From Phoronis australis (lineage: Eukaryota > Phoronida > Phoronidae): a stretch of 64,000 nucleotides of DNA. Under the pieces are notes generated by a model that was given only the letters and a program-made list of their open reading frames with translations, did no database searches and was not told the origin of the DNA. Both the position numbers and the translations under genes were made by a program. Below are positions 46,998 to 60,223 of the stretch, one piece after another; positions within the stretch are counted from its first letter, which is position 1, and each line of letters begins with the position of its first letter. The stretch spans positions 124,170 through 188,169 of the forward strand of contig NMRA01000532.1 in assembly GCA_002633005.1 (NCBI GenBank). The letters run 5' to 3'.

Positions 46998-48161
46998 CGC
47001 AAACCAGCATCATTAGGTGTCGTATGTTCATACTATTTTTCTTCATTATTCGAACAAAATTTACATGTACTTTGGAAATCGGGAAAAAGTAAGTATATAA
47101 AACCAGTGTAGCAAGGTATGGAGTTCGCTATTTCATATTACGCCATTTACAAGCATTTAGGTATGAAGATAATGCCTGTTGTTCTTAGATAGGGTAGGTG
47201 AAAGACCAACTATAAAACGGATATACAGAAATCAAACGTTTTTAAGAATACCTTTAATATATCAAGGGTGATATTAAGAAAAATAATGACAGGCTTAAGT
47301 CTTGTTATGATTGGATGTGTCCAACATCATTCTTAAAAACAAATTGTGGCCATCTAACAAGGCCAGAGCAATGTGAGAGTGACCTAGGCCTATATAGAGG
47401 CTCAGACATCGATGGCAATAACCACAACTATTAGCTATACGTTTTGAGCCAACTGTTTGTTAGAACCAGGCTTAAGCCAATTAATATGAAGTGACTTACC
47501 TATTTCAATCTCATTTTTGTTTTAGCTTCAGTGGCAGATTTGGGGGGGGGGGGTAGGCTGGGAGCCATGTCCTCTAAATTTCTCCCAGATTCCATTTGGC
47601 AGTTCGGGGGTGCGAATGTCTGACGGGCAAAATGCTTGATAATACTCTGCCCTGGCATTCCTTACTCAAATCCTGGATCCGCCCCTGAGCCTGATCAACT
47701 AGGTTGAAGCAATACCTGAATATATGCATTCAACATAACATTGCAATGGCGGCTAGTTTGTAGCACGTGGTCCGATTATAAGAGCACAGCTGTGAATACC
47801 AATATGTTCTTCAGCCCGGGCAATAAGATGGCGATTAGTTTCACACGCAAATTTGTACATAGCCTGGACTTAAGACCAAAAAAGGTTTGATCCTTTGTAT
47901 TGAACAAGCTAGATAATCAACAAATTGACCATTGTATTAGAAACGTTATTTTGATGAAATTTCCAGATTTCCTGACTTTTAACCAAAACAGTCAAGCTAA
48001 GCCATTTCTTGACTGAATGAACACCTTATGTAAGAGCATTAAATTTACCATGGAGTATTGTATTAGTTTTCTCGTTGTATTAATTCACAGTCAGAATGAC
48101 ATGCTATATACATCAGTGTAAATAAAACCCACTTTCTCAGGTCTGTGCCTCAAATTCGATA
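46998..48161. other. Spacer after gene D, with a possible hAT-like MITE
   Basis: No gene. At about 47,531-47,689, cagtggcagatttgggg and the downstream caaatcctggatccgcccctg are imperfect inverted ends reminiscent of hAT-type termini. I could not find a convincing 8-bp target duplication. Confidence 0.3.
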
Positions 48162-48828
48162 GTTTTGTTCCCAAAAGCACAAAACTGGTCTAGTCAATGG
48201 TCTGATTAATAGGGCCTTTAAGATATGTAGCTATTCCGAGCCCTACTTGTTTGATCGTGAACTTGAAGTTTTAAATAATCTCTTGATTCAAAATGGATAC
48301 TTTAAAACGTTTATATAATCTTGCACTGACTGGTTTTTACGCAACCAATCTAAGACACCCGCGGATGTTTGTCATGGGCCTGAACTGAAGAAACTACTTT
48401 TCAATCTTCCCTAACTGGGTAATGTTAAGAGAATGCTTGGAGCTGTTGCTCCATGTTTGCAACTTGTAACAATCTTCAAACATGTAAACAGACTTTTGTC
48501 ATTGTCTAGAGTAAAAACACCATTGAGTAATTCTCAAAGAAGTCATGTTGTGTACCAACTCAACTGCAATGAATGTGAACAGTTTTACATTGGTATGACG
48601 AACAGGATTCTTAGCATCAGAGTCAAAGAACACTGTAGACACACACACAGTGCTGTTCTCTACCATTCATTGACAACTGGTCACACTATAGATTGCTCTG
48701 GTGTTCAAATCTTAGACAAGGATAATGCCACCCTCAGGCTTCTCATAAAGGAGGTTATGCATATACATGTACGGTTGAACCATGCTGAGCACTATCTCAA
48801 TAGAAATATTGGCTCATTTGAGCTCTAA
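48162..48828 (+). pseudogene. Penelope-like element, 3' portion with GIY-YIG-type domain
   Basis: The 5' part (48,162-48,300) keeps the distal RT/thumb region with one frameshift (SFVPKSTKLV, NGLINRAFKI). A 131-codon open frame (48,433-48,828) then holds HVVYQLNCNECEQFYIGMTN, RVKEHCRHTHSAVLYHSL, GHTIDCSGVQILDKD and a terminal LNRNIGSFEL. This is the Cys-containing linker plus the GIY-YIG-like nuclease tail of Penelope-like elements (here YIG with R and H-type motifs). Most of the RT is absent, so it is dead. Confidence 0.8.
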
Positions 48829-49139
48829 CTGTTTTAATTTCTGGTTTCTCCCCCGTGTACCTGTACAGTCTGTTCTACACCTGTGTCAAGTGTTTGAGTA
48901 TGTGAACTGTTTCATTGAGAATGGTTTGAAGTACTGTAATATACAGAAACGTTTGATAAATATGTCATTATTCACTTACGCGCTAATTTTAAAGCTCGTG
49001 CTCCACAATAGTGTTTCACAAATTTCTCAAATTTACCCTGAAAATTTTTGGCAAAGAAGGCACCATCAGGTACCCTAAAATATTTGCAGTTTGTCTAAAG
49101 ATTACCCTCAGATTTTCGTAATTCTCTCTCAGTAGTGTA

Positions 49140-49740
49140 GTAATCAGTTCCAACGGGTAACCGTTTTTGCAAATTGACTGTAATGCTTTTCATAAACCTA
49201 ATCAATCAATGTTTGAACGAAACCGGTGCATGCACACTGATGGTAAAACTTTGATAGCAAATTTACAGTCCTGTGTAAGTTCCTACCGAGCCCCTAATAC
49301 ATTTAACTATCGCCTCAAGAAAAAGCATCTGATTTCCAGTCTCAAAATACGTAGAGAATTTCAAATTCGGACGCTTGGATTTCAGTGTTAAGTCCTGGGC
49401 CCGTGGTGTATAAATTTGCATGTGCCATTGGTGGATCTGTCATTGGTGAAAAAACTCGCCATCTTAAACTGACGCTAAGAACATTTTGATAGTGACAACT
49501 ATTGTCAGTGACCACTTTCACCAATTCAGCCACTGCAATGCTGAACGCACCGCATTCAGTATATCCTTCAGTTTTGCTGACTCGTAGGACCATAAAACTT
49601 ATTATGTTTTTCGGAAACTGTTTGGCAATAAGATTTGCGCTGCTACCAAATATAGCGGTGATTTCACTGATCCATAATTTCGGGTAAGAAATAAGTGAGA
49701 AAAACACCATAGTCTCAGGCACGACTGCTTTATTTGACTA
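49140..49740. repeat. Third, diverged copy of spacer sequence
   Basis: 49,142-49,190 matches about 16,208-16,255, and 49,190-49,735 matches about 20,185-20,735, joined directly. It shows that at least part of the tandem unit exists a third time downstream of gene D, with internal deletion. Confidence 0.5.
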
Positions 49741-50281
49741 CACCCACGGAAGCAGCCAATCATACTTTAGTTACAGTGTTCCAACAAAATTTCACGGTGA
49801 ATGAGAATGAGACTTAAGGAAGCGGACCTGGGATGTCTGCTCACGCCTAATGACGGTGTTGAAATACGAAATGGATGGAACAGGTTAGCCGGTGTTCAGA
49901 TCAGATAGGGTTCACTTGAGACAAGCGGCTCAGCTTGTACCTATCAGTCTTCACTGGTCCTTAGGTCAGAATTAATCTAATTATGGTCCAATTAGTTTCA
50001 CCCTGTAAACATGTCGATACCGAACCGGACCGGGGGTACAGGTTTTGTACTATTTTGTACCGTTTGTACCAGGTACCGGTTTCCCGACTCCGGTCCAGTA
50101 CCAGTTTAATGTGGGTAATCCGGTACCGGCTATGTTATGGGTTGCCTCTAACTAGCCCATTCTTGCTCAGTGGGCAAACCTTACTGCTGAATTCTTATCA
50201 TAGATAACATTCAAGAAACGTTTTAGGCAGTTTGTCGTTTTTATTGTTATAAATAACTCTGCGAAGTGCCTTTTAGTAAGT

Positions 50282-50630
50282 ATGGAACAAAGGACCTATC
50301 TGAGCAAGACTAACGTGATGCATGTAGTCTCTTGCCCCCGTGACAAATGTATTCGTTCTGACAAAACCCGTTATATTGGACATACAATGTGTACTGTCTA
50401 TGCATCTCCAGAATGGAGCCATTTAACACCATTTTGAGTCTAAACACAGTACACTCACTCGCTTGATGCTTGAGGAAAGCACGCGAATTCTTTATATTTT
50501 ACATGACAATAAGCGCCCACAAACGTTGGAGTCCCTTGTAATCAAATCCCATTCTCTGTAATCAATCAGCAGGACACTAGGTTTTCCCTCGTTTTGCTCT
50601 TGTTCATTGAATGGTTATTGGTCGGACGTA
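50282..50630 (+). pseudogene. Second type of Penelope-like element fragment
   Basis: Frameshifted C-terminal nuclease tail: HVVSCPRDKC, TRYIGHTMCTV, then in another frame HLQNGAI, HFESKHSTLTR, TRILYILHDNKRPQTLESLV and IKSHSL. The CPxxxC spacing and the YIGHT motif match a different Penelope-like lineage from the 48.2-kb copy. Several stops are present. Confidence 0.65.
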
Positions 50631-50760
50631 GTTGTCTCTGTATGTGTGATCGAGGCCTTATCTATAAGTTATGGATGGAGATGTCTCGTGAGAGACAATG
50701 TACTGAACATTTGAGCTGTTCATTTCCTCGTTATTTGATTTGAATATGAGGATTGTAATA

Positions 50761-50913
50761 TTGACTTCTTGTACATTCCTCACTGCCATGACCCTAGGCC
50801 ATCTTGTACTATTGACTTTTTGTGCTTTCCTCACTGCCATGACCCTAGGTCATCTTGTACTATTGACTTCTTGTGCTTTCCTCACTGCCATGACCCTGGA
50901 TCATCTTTTACAT
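50761..50913. repeat. 51-bp minisatellite, three units
   Basis: Three consecutive 51-bp units share cctcactgccatgaccct. Because 51 is a multiple of three, the + strand frame stays open through the array (repeat LTSCxFLTAMTLGHLVL), but it is flanked by stops and is unlikely to be coding. Confidence 0.85.
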
Positions 50914-51869
50914 ATACATCAACTGACGCCTCATGACGCCAGATCAACTTGACGCCAATTAAAACCTTCGTCTATTAAGGCCATTAAAAACAAACGGAAC
51001 GTCGTGTTCAAGAAAACGTGTCTCAATGAAAATTGGCTGCCGATATACTAAGAATTTAAGTATAAATATCTGCAAACTTATATTTTCTCTGAACGTTGGT
51101 TGGTGCACACATCAAAAGTCCGATCATGCCCATCTAATTTGTAACTCAAAGGTGGTCCGGAGAATAATTTGCATTCTGAATAAGCGATAGCGAATATTCA
51201 GGTTGCTTTATCAAGCAAATGTGTAGTTATAACTATTTCTGTGCAAATAAGATAAACTCTTCTTCTGATACTTCGTCCTTGTTGCCAGAATTCACAGTGC
51301 AATTAGCATTATTTAATTTGTTCAGCTACACCATATCAATACTAGAACACTTGTAAAAACCACCGAAGCTTTTAGGCTGGCAAGTATCCAAGGATCAGGT
51401 AAAACTGTTTATAGCAAAGCAAGAACGGCCGGCAAATTCTCACTGTTGTGCGGTGAAATACACTATTACTTTACGAAAAAGGCAAACCTTTTGAAATATC
51501 TGTGGATGAACAAGGACATCATGTTCCATACATTTCCCTCTGGGAAGAAGAATCCGCGACAAAGCCAGTGGCTGGGGCTTAGAAAGCGGGAAAATGTCAA
51601 CCCCAGCCGATGTTAAAAAGCCAAAGTAAATTAATTAACCTAAACTCGTCATGCAATGCGAGGCGCCCTCTTTGGAATTTATTCGTCCGCTAAGAACGAT
51701 GCGACAAAGAACGAGTGCGATGTTTCAAATACGATTCTCTGCGAAGGGATGAATGACCGTTGCTTGTGGGTATGCGAGCGCGCGTGCGTGTGTGTGTCGT
51801 GTGTTTATGTGTTGATAACAATGAGATTGTACATGTCCTATTATATTTTGAAAATGCAATAACCACACG

Positions 51870-53240
51870 TTGTATAAGCTGGCATCTCAATTGCTATCAA
51901 TGCTCTTGAAGATAATTGAATGCGTCGTTTACATGTACGTGTAAACTGTGAGTTGGTTGACTTACTTCAAATATATGGGAAATGCATCGCCCTTTTCAGG
52001 CCTTTCAACTTGAGACGCTTAACTGCCTAGACAGACTTGCATAAATATTTGAATATCAATTTTACAGTCTGTGGCCGAAGGAAAGTGCCTTCGAGTTTTG
52101 AATTTGATGCGGTAGGGACCTCGGGCAATGTTGCATGTATCACACGCAATATTTTCATCTACTGGACTTAACACTATAATATATAGATGTTAAACAGCAC
52201 TGCGATTCAATATGACTAGCCATCTTGCATTTCATGAACAACTCAACTTACGGCATCAGAGAACAAATTGACACTTTAACCGCGTTTTTATGAGCACAAC
52301 AGGTTCTTAGAAACGCCACGCCGTGGAATCGAACCCGATACCTCTGCAGTCACAAAGTAACACCCTACACTCGTTAAACGGTCAAGCATCTTCTGCATAT
52401 GTAAACGATAGAAATACCTGCGACGATTTCAGCGAATGTCTGTCACAGCACACCCCTTCGAGAAATGGCAGATTGTAATGAAATCACAAAAACACAATGG
52501 GTTTGTTGTTTTTTTAGCTCTGGTCAAAGCTAATAAGCACCAGAAATCTATGGCACCTAAAATAATTATGAAAATGCGTTTTCCTACACAAAATACCATT
52601 TTATTTGTTAAAGTACCATTATGTTCTATGCAACTCAACAGTGGTCGTAAAAATGCATTTTTCCACACAGCTGACAGTCTCCCATTACGAATTAAAGAGA
52701 CAATAAGGAACAAGAAGTTATTTTTTTTAAATTCACCGCGCTGCGGAATCGAATCCGGAAGCTCCACGGTCGCTGCTCAACACTCCGATGCTGAACAAAG
52801 TATTTTGCGATTACTTTATAGGCAATAGCAACAGCGAGAAATGGCGATCTATAGAAAAATCAGACACCCAATGGATGCTGTTGCTGATTAATTCAGGAAA
52901 CCTATCCTGCCCAAGAGTAACAGTAAAATTGTACGTTTCGGTGGTAAAAGCGATGATTTCCCTTGAAGAGTTAGAGACATTATTTGCAACAAAGTAGTTT
53001 ATTCTGGAATAAACCTCACAACGGAATCAAACCTAGCACTATACCGCTGTGAGTTCTAAATCCCACTTATTTAATTTTCAATTTACTCCAATTGTAACGA
53101 CACCGGCAATAACATCAGTGAATGTCTGGCAGAAATGTCAATTTGTAAAATTCACAAAAACATAATTTATTTTCATTGATGCCTCAGAACTTTTGGCCAA
53201 TGCTAGTGACTTACATATGCCGTCCAACAACAGACAATTT
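51870..53240. repeat. Third copy of SINE-like array and adjoining spacer
   Basis: 51,885-52,300 is a diverged match to 24,240-24,690, and 52,310-53,230 to the tRNA-like array at 24,843-25,920. The small catgggcggcg repeat that separates these two blocks at 24,699 is absent here, suggesting that it inserted later in the lineage of the other two copies. Confidence 0.5.
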
Positions 53241-53289
53241 CCATAACTCTGTTGTTATGGGGATAAAGCTATAATCAAGCGAGCGAATT

Positions 53290-54250
53290 AAGATTGTATA
53301 GGTCCAAGGGACAAGAGCACTACCTATCAAGTCCTTCCTTGGCGACTTGATAGTGACAACTGGCGTTGTAGTGGGCACAGCATGCGCATTGAACACAATC
53401 GAGGAACGAGTAAAAGTGGTCGAGAATGAAATTCAAGGGTATCAAGACCACAAGCTGAGGAGCATAGTGCATACAACTACTACACAAGTATCACAACATG
53501 TTTCTTAGACAAATTTGCGAAATTAAGTTGAAAACGTCAGCAATAGCACAGATACGGTCCAATCTGTAATTAGCGGTCTAAAAGAAATAGACAGTGCTAT
53601 GCTCCTGGGGAGATTCAATGTTTGGAGCTACCAGTTTGACCTGTTGCCCAAGTTCGCGAGGCAGTTAAGAGAATACCAGACCCAGTTTGGGCTTATGAAC
53701 AGATACTAAACATGACTTTCCCATCCAGTTCTTTGAAACAAAACAAGCTCTATAACTCTCAACAGCCCTCAAAAGTTTGGAGAGAATTTGAAATCTCCTA
53801 GCTGTCGAGGACTTATCAGTACTGTGAAGAACAAGGATTAATGAGACAAATTCAAAGATTATCAACATAATTCCAACAGCTGGCGAAAGAGTGCGGCGAC
53901 GAAGGATGGAAGTGGCACCACTTACCAGTAGATGTAGGAAACACGAGTTTTGAACCACGAAGCATACGGAGTTTGGCAAAGAAACTACATGTATGGCTAC
54001 GATGGTCATCGTCTAGAAAATGGTCAAAGTCAAGCAGCATCTCAATCAGCGACAACGTACAAATGTACATCTACTTGCAGCGATGTCCTGTTTACAAATT
54101 GCAAACGTCAGGAAACCTGAGACTACGGTTCTTCCTCAAGAGGGCCGAGCGTAAGAGGCTGTTCTGGATAAGGGCGGAGATACCTGAGGACGGCACCCAA
54201 CCAGATGAAGAGGATTACTCCGGGAAGCGGAAAGTGTCACCGTTTACAAG
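53290..54250 (+). other. Unidentified broken coding stretch
   Basis: From about 53,312 an open frame reads ALPIKSFLGDLIVTTGVVVG and then an acidic heptad-like helix (IEERVKVVENEIQGYQDHKL) to a stop near 53,507. After two stops the same style continues at about 53,570 (ISGLKEIDSAMLLGRFNVW). A later frame (53,880-54,257) opens after a possible acceptor (attccaacag) and is rich in Trp, Arg and Ser, ending before a gtaagt-like donor at about 54,250. The first block has a hydrophobic segment followed by a predicted coiled coil. I cannot name the family; an old mobile-element or viral-type gene, or a host pseudogene, are all possible. Confidence 0.3.
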
Positions 54251-54259
54251 TAAGTAAGC

Positions 54260-56531
54260 GAAATCACACCAGCCATCTAGGATATTTCTCCAAATTTGCT
54301 ATCTCAGCTACGTCAGTACACATTGAAGGTGTGTTAATTTCCCCTAAGTGTATAATTGAATAGATTTTCTTATCAACATTGTTTAGTAAATCTCATGTCT
54401 CATGTAGATTCTTGTTATTTATTTCTATGCGTTTTTTTCTCCAAAACTTACTTAGTTTATTGTTATAATATTATCTCATTTTTTGTTTTCTTTAATCTTC
54501 TTTGCAATGCAATGCATAACTGGAACTAAAATTTCGTTGCCTTTGCATACCAAGAGTGTGGCAGACGCACACGTCTGTATTGTTTTTAAAGAGTACCTTG
54601 CTCAAGTGTTTCGACAAGCGCACGACCTCTGCTTTGCTTCGCTTGTAGGTCTGTCCCCCATGTCCTTGTTGTTGGTGTCTTCTGAGTGTTCTGTGTACTT
54701 TTCATTTCTTGTAATTAATATTTAAATGGAATCAAAAAGACGTTACCATACTTGATAATCTCATCCTGATAACATTTCTATTCAAGATCTGTACACACTG
54801 TTGACACGATTTATTGGAAGCGTGAGATACATGATCCTTTTGCAGACTCGTTTTCAATCAAGAAGAACATTATTTGAAACGTATTTCTGGCATAAGATGA
54901 TACATTTTCATTGACAGCATTTGACCTCTGCAATTTACAACTCTTGTGCACGGTCATCTAACCGAGTAAGCATAGCGAACAAACATATTTTCAAGCCGGT
55001 AGCCGGCCGGGTTGCACGTGACATCTTTTGTGGTATTCATAGAGTAGAGGGTTACCATACGTGTCAACTAATGGTGGTTGGGTGTTTGCTGAGTCATTTC
55101 CAGTTGTTTGAAGGGCTACGCAGAAGCGCTAAAGTGTTACGCATTTCAATTGAAAACTCGTGTAAAAATCTTCACGAATCTACGCAGCGTTTCTGTTGTG
55201 AAACAATTTCATTACGGGTGATGTCTGTCACCATAATTTAGTTTATAATGAGTATCAAGTTGAAATAATCCCAGTGAAAACTGGTGTTTCAATCTGTGAG
55301 AAAGTTTACTTCAATTCAGAAGACACCACCGAACACATGAGCTGTTCAGTCATTACTGGGTGACCTATAGTGGTTAGAACTCATAGCCTTTTATCAAGTC
55401 TAAATCGTGTTACAGCTAAGTTATCCATAGTGAGAAATCTTCAATACATCTTTTTGTGTTTTCTTCAGCGAATTTGAGTTTTCAAACTCTTATTTTTAAC
55501 CTTCTTTTGTCCGTTACTATTTGATCATATTTCCTCTGTACATATCTTTAGGTCAATCATTATCTATGTGTTTTGTATTCACTTGCAACAGAACTAACTG
55601 GTTTCCCAAGATTGAATTTATATGTTGTGCTTTTCAACTAAGTTGCTATTTATGTACCTGTAAGCGAGCCTATGATATAATTTTGTTTTTTAAAAATGAC
55701 TACCCTAGTTGTCCAGACTACCTTATTCATTTAACAACCCTTGAATTTTCAACAAGCATTGGTGTATTAATTGTTAAATACGGCTATCCTTTGAGTGCCT
55801 CGAGTAGTGTGAGTTTCTCTGGTCTTACATTGTTTTCCCCCTCATGGTCACAGTTCAATTCCTCTCACCGGCATCGAATGAGATATCACGCTATGCGGGT
55901 TCAGCTTACTGATGTGTCTTACTATTGTTTANACTACCCCCGTAGTAGCTTCTTTTTTTTCAAATAAATGCTACTGCAAGAGTAAATCGGGGTTGACAGC
56001 CGACTACCCCCGACCGCGAAACTTTTCACCGTTGTATTTAAACTACACGGAGATTGGATTTAACACTACTTTCAGAGTAATTATGAATTAGGTCCCTGTA
56101 TTGGTCCCGATCCTCAGATATTGCCTGCTGCCGTCGTTCCCAACCAGATTTCTCTACATGTTGAGGTGCCGGGTTTTCTTTAGATCAGCATTGTTTAATG
56201 ACCTTGTTCATCCAACTCTGGGGTCCAGGGATGGGGGCAAGGCGTGTTGCCGTGAACGAGTCTGGTGCAGTCCAGTGGTTACGATTTTGCCAATAAAAAT
56301 CGACTAAGAAATTCTCGTTTACCAACGTTTGTACTTAAATGTAGTAAACTCCAAATCCATCGGCAAAACGTACAGATAACCAGACAGATCCACACAGCTA
56401 CATGTACCATATTACAAAGACAGGCATAATCTTATTCCTCAGAAAGTTTTTATATTCCATATTAGACAAAAGTGGACATTCTTCTAGGGCCTTACATAAC
56501 CTTAACAGAGGGACATGTTAGACCTTTCTCC
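54260..56531. other. Non-genic sequence, nothing recognised
   Basis: The longest open frame, 55,521-55,967 (148 codons, containing the N at 55,932), has a hydrophobic, AT-driven composition and no family resemblance. No repeat with defined ends. Confidence 0.35.
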
Positions 56532-56660
56532 CGTTCGGTAACGCTAGGATCTCGCTAAAAACCAAGACTTCGGGACATTACGCGAGATATTGCCGTGTAT
56601 ATTAAATGAGATGACGTGATTTGAGCTAGGTCCTAGCGTAGGTCCTAGCGTTACTGATAG
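56532..56660. mobile_element. Palindromic MITE, copy 4
   Basis: Left cgttcggtaacgctaggatc, right ggtcctagcgttactgatag. Complete inverted ends on both sides, as in copy 1. Confidence 0.7.
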
Positions 56661-56689
56661 CACGCCAGCTATAACCTTATCCTCCTCCG

Positions 56690-57335
56690 GCCTTATTACA
56701 CCCCATGGGTGCACAGAACAGTTCTCACAGGGGTTTGCCTGTAAGAACACACGTCAATGAACACGTCACCCTTTCTTCACTCTGTCAAAAACTAAATGCA
56801 AAGAATGAAAAGTTTTTTGCATCACAAGCCTTACATAAAAGCACAGAAACTTTATTTTTTCTTGTATTTTTGACCCTTCCACTCTACTGAAAAGCAAGGT
56901 AGACCAACATAAAATGGGCAAAAACGCAAAATTAGCACTTTTCACCCACTTCCGTGCCGATGCTCGATTAAAGCCAACATTGGAATCTGAAAGCAAATTT
57001 CCTATCCATTCCAAAAATGTGATCCAAAAGTACTGTCAACCTACTATTTTTTGCAAATCTGGCTTGTTTGAGGGCTATCTGAAATCGCAGTCACTTTCGT
57101 AGTCGCTAACCAGCAATGCACAATTGCAACAGGAGGCCGCCATCTTGAAGAAGAGAGCAGCTACAGCCGAGCAAGTGGCCTTTTTTATTCTCAACATGTT
57201 CACAAATACAAAATCGCATTCACTTGTCCTACATGCAATACCTAACTAAAAATGACCCCAGGGCCTACCCCTAGATTTTAATATTTGTGCAAATTGGCCG
57301 CGTCCGTCCCCTAACTGTACAATGCCACTTAACTT
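56690..57335. repeat. Dispersed repeat, third copy of the 650-bp family
   Basis: Diverged from the 22.5- and 39.9-kb copies, with the same landmarks (cttcactctgtcaaaaac near 56,774, gcaatgcacaattgcaac near 57,112). It again directly follows the palindromic MITE. Confidence 0.55.
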
Positions 57336-60077
57336 CTCATTTTGGATGGTTTTGTCACAGTTTAGGCAATGTGCGTTCAGGCAGTACTGATCCAAATTGC
57401 CACAATTCAGAAGTTTTATGAATTTTTGTTGTTGTTTCAATTTGGTATACACAGTGTCTTATTCACTTCAATAAAAAAATAAATAGATAAAATTAAGTGC
57501 CAATGCAAACCTACATTGTAGTATGCTCTTGTACATATGCTATGCTATTTGCCTTGTTTTTATGAACTTGCAAAAATTCATAGACAAAAAAAACGTGCAA
57601 AAACATTTTGCTTTGTACGACATACTTCCATTTTAGTGATATGTTTCAGTGACAAGATTCATTCTACAGAGCTTAAGTGTCTACTTTCAAAGCTATCAAA
57701 TCTAAGGCTATATCTTTATCTGATATATTTATCTGTTTTTATATCATATTATTAGCTATTTTATTTTGACGAAGTAAAATAACCACCTTGTCCTAGGTAC
57801 ATTATTGTACCTATATTTCCTGTTTGGATTCCGTTCAGTTTACTGAAAAGTGCGCTATAAAAGACAGTCAACTACGTGTACTTTGAATTTTGTTTTTGCA
57901 TCAAAAACAGACTTTTGCCATTTAAGTTAACCGATGTAACGACATTAGAAACCCTAAACTTGTAGTATGTATTGTAATATAGCGTTATGCAGGACTTCCC
58001 TTGTACTGCCAATAACACCATATATATTCTTTCCAATTTGATTTAGTTATAAACTTCATTGAATGAAATGCAACGTTACACCAACAAAATAGTCGTCACG
58101 GTTGACTAATACTTAACTTAACTTCTTATGGACTTACAAATATTGGTATTAAAAACGAGAATAGCTTTAACAAATGTTTGTACACATTATTGATGAACTA
58201 CTGTAGGTTCGTGTTCTAGAGCGGGGAAACATAGAACTAATGTCTTTAAACCGGCATTATTATTTTTCGGCCGGAAACGCATAATTGGGGTTATTTTTAG
58301 ATAGTATAGTTTTCTTGAAATTATTAGTATCAACTCAGCTACAATACAGTAAAGTATATTCATTGTTGTTTTGTTATCAAAAATGCTCGGCAGATATTCG
58401 TTTGAATTATACCAACAAGGTGGACGAGCTAAGGTGTATAATTGAAATTTAATCATAAATGTTTGCCTATGAAGCTTTCATTTCGAAGGTAAATCAATAA
58501 ATACGGATTCTCTGCTTAGCTGTCAATATTGGATTCTCAACCGTTTTAGGGTATTTAACGAGTCGGTAACTTAAGTCGCTGGCAAACCGCAGAACGACCA
58601 TATACGACTTTGCAAATTTATCGTTGGCCATCTCAAATAAGATCTGAAGCTTTTTCTTGAATCGCTGTTGGTAACAAAAATACGAATCATATCGTGGTAG
58701 GGCATAGTTTCAAACCGTTACTGCCTTTTTTGATGAACCCTGATTTCATGTTGGTGTGTTGGTAATTTCTGGGTCGTGGTTTCATACACTGCATGAACCG
58801 CAAAATGCTTTCTCCGTTTACATAAGTGATGACGTAATGAAATATTGGCGCCTACGAGTACACGAAGAACTGGAATGTTAGTTTTCCTTGAAGCGTAGAC
58901 CTACTCTCTCAATCCCAACCGTGACAATACTTCAATGTACACGTCATAACACCGTGTGACACTTGGGCGTTGCCATAAAAACAAAGCCAAGTACAATCTT
59001 TGTTGAACTAACTTTCAAGAAATCAAGGACCGAGAGTGCGCAAACGCGACTCAGACTTGTTTAGGAGTATTTGCTGATATTTAAATCTAGGTTCCGCGAT
59101 TAGTAAACTATTTATAACGAAACTTCTATATTTTCTTTGGTTAAAGTTCTTTGGTGGATCCATTACTAATGTCACTAATCATAAATATGGTGTAACTCGA
59201 AGGAAATTTGCATCAAAAATACTTTGAAACGTTTATCTAGATCAACCTGGCCCTAGCTCCGTCCGTAGTCAACACGATGTTTGAGTACATGTAGGTCGGA
59301 ACTGTTTCTCGAAATAGACTTGAATACGTAAGGGGTGATATTAACCAACTGATCATAGGCGTTAAAGAAAATATTGGGGCATTTGGAAACTCAAAGCCCG
59401 ACTACACAATGGAATAGGTATACGTTGAAAATAAGTCAATGCCAACTGTGTTTACACAAGGAAGTACACACACACACACACACGCCTGCAGGCGAATGGG
59501 CAATGTGCGTGTAAACACACAGAATAATAACACGCTTCTATGTGGTTAAATATATTTGGAAATACCTGAATGAATGTTTATGATTTTTGGGCCGTTGCTA
59601 AACTTTCAGTAATTATTGCTGTTATTGCAGTAGCAGTTCTAAGCAGCAGCAGGACAGTACCGGACTATTTTTTGTGTTTGAAAGTACATGTACATACATG
59701 TCTGTGCAATACAGAGCTTCTAAAGGGTGCAAAAGTAAATTTCAACTTCATTTGCGTTCCCTCGGAAAATTTATTTTTGCGTTCCCTCACAAATATTTTT
59801 CGTTCCCACGCGATTGTTCTTGCGAAGGAACGCAAAACCTTAAAATTTAATATTTCTCATCATGTTTCAGAAGCCCCGTATATTTCTCCAAGTTAAATGT
59901 TTTAAAGTCTTAGTTTTACACAGCATGCACTTATTAAAGTGGTTTGTCATTACTCCTTACTTAGATTGAAAATGTTGTTGTTGCCTAGGGAGAAATGAAA
60001 GGTGGTTGCTACTCGAGACCAGACTCATGAGTTTGCTTGACCTCGGAGTATCATATTGTTCGCTGACAAGTACTAAC
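57336..60077. other. Non-genic sequence with a short CA repeat
   Basis: AT-rich, with many stops on all frames. A short (CA)n tract lies at about 59,467-59,482. Nothing else supportable. Confidence 0.35.
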
Positions 60078-60223
60078 CATGGGCGGCGAACCATAGGGGG
60101 CTGAGGGTGCTATAGCTTCCCACTTATTTCAGTGGTGTAACGCCCGTGGGCATAGGTGGCGCGCACCATAGGGAGCTGGGGGTGGCTATAGCCCCCACTT
60201 ATTTCAATGCTGCGCTGCCCATG
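60078..60223. mobile_element. Small inverted-end repeat (catgggcggcg family), copy 3
   Basis: Begins catgggcggcgaacc, ends gctgcccatg, and consists of two similar halves (each with accatagggggctg-type and cttatttca blocks). It is in opposite orientation to the 24,699 copy. Confidence 0.6.

Noticed and set aside
50740-50952. Repetitive protein from the 51-bp repeat
   Set aside because: The frame is open only because the repeat length is a multiple of three. It ends in stops directly outside the array.
51656-51862. Cys/Val-rich frame near 51.75-51.8 kb
   Set aside because: It is a translation of a GT/CG-rich simple repeat.
55521-55967. 148-codon frame with many hydrophobic residues
   Set aside because: No recognised motif, it contains an ambiguous base, and its skewed composition is typical of AT-rich non-coding DNA.
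59570-59896. 108-codon frame with hydrophobic start (IIAVIAVAVL) resembling a signal anchor
   Set aside because: Composition is explained by an AT-rich region, with no family resemblance, no splice context and no second copy.
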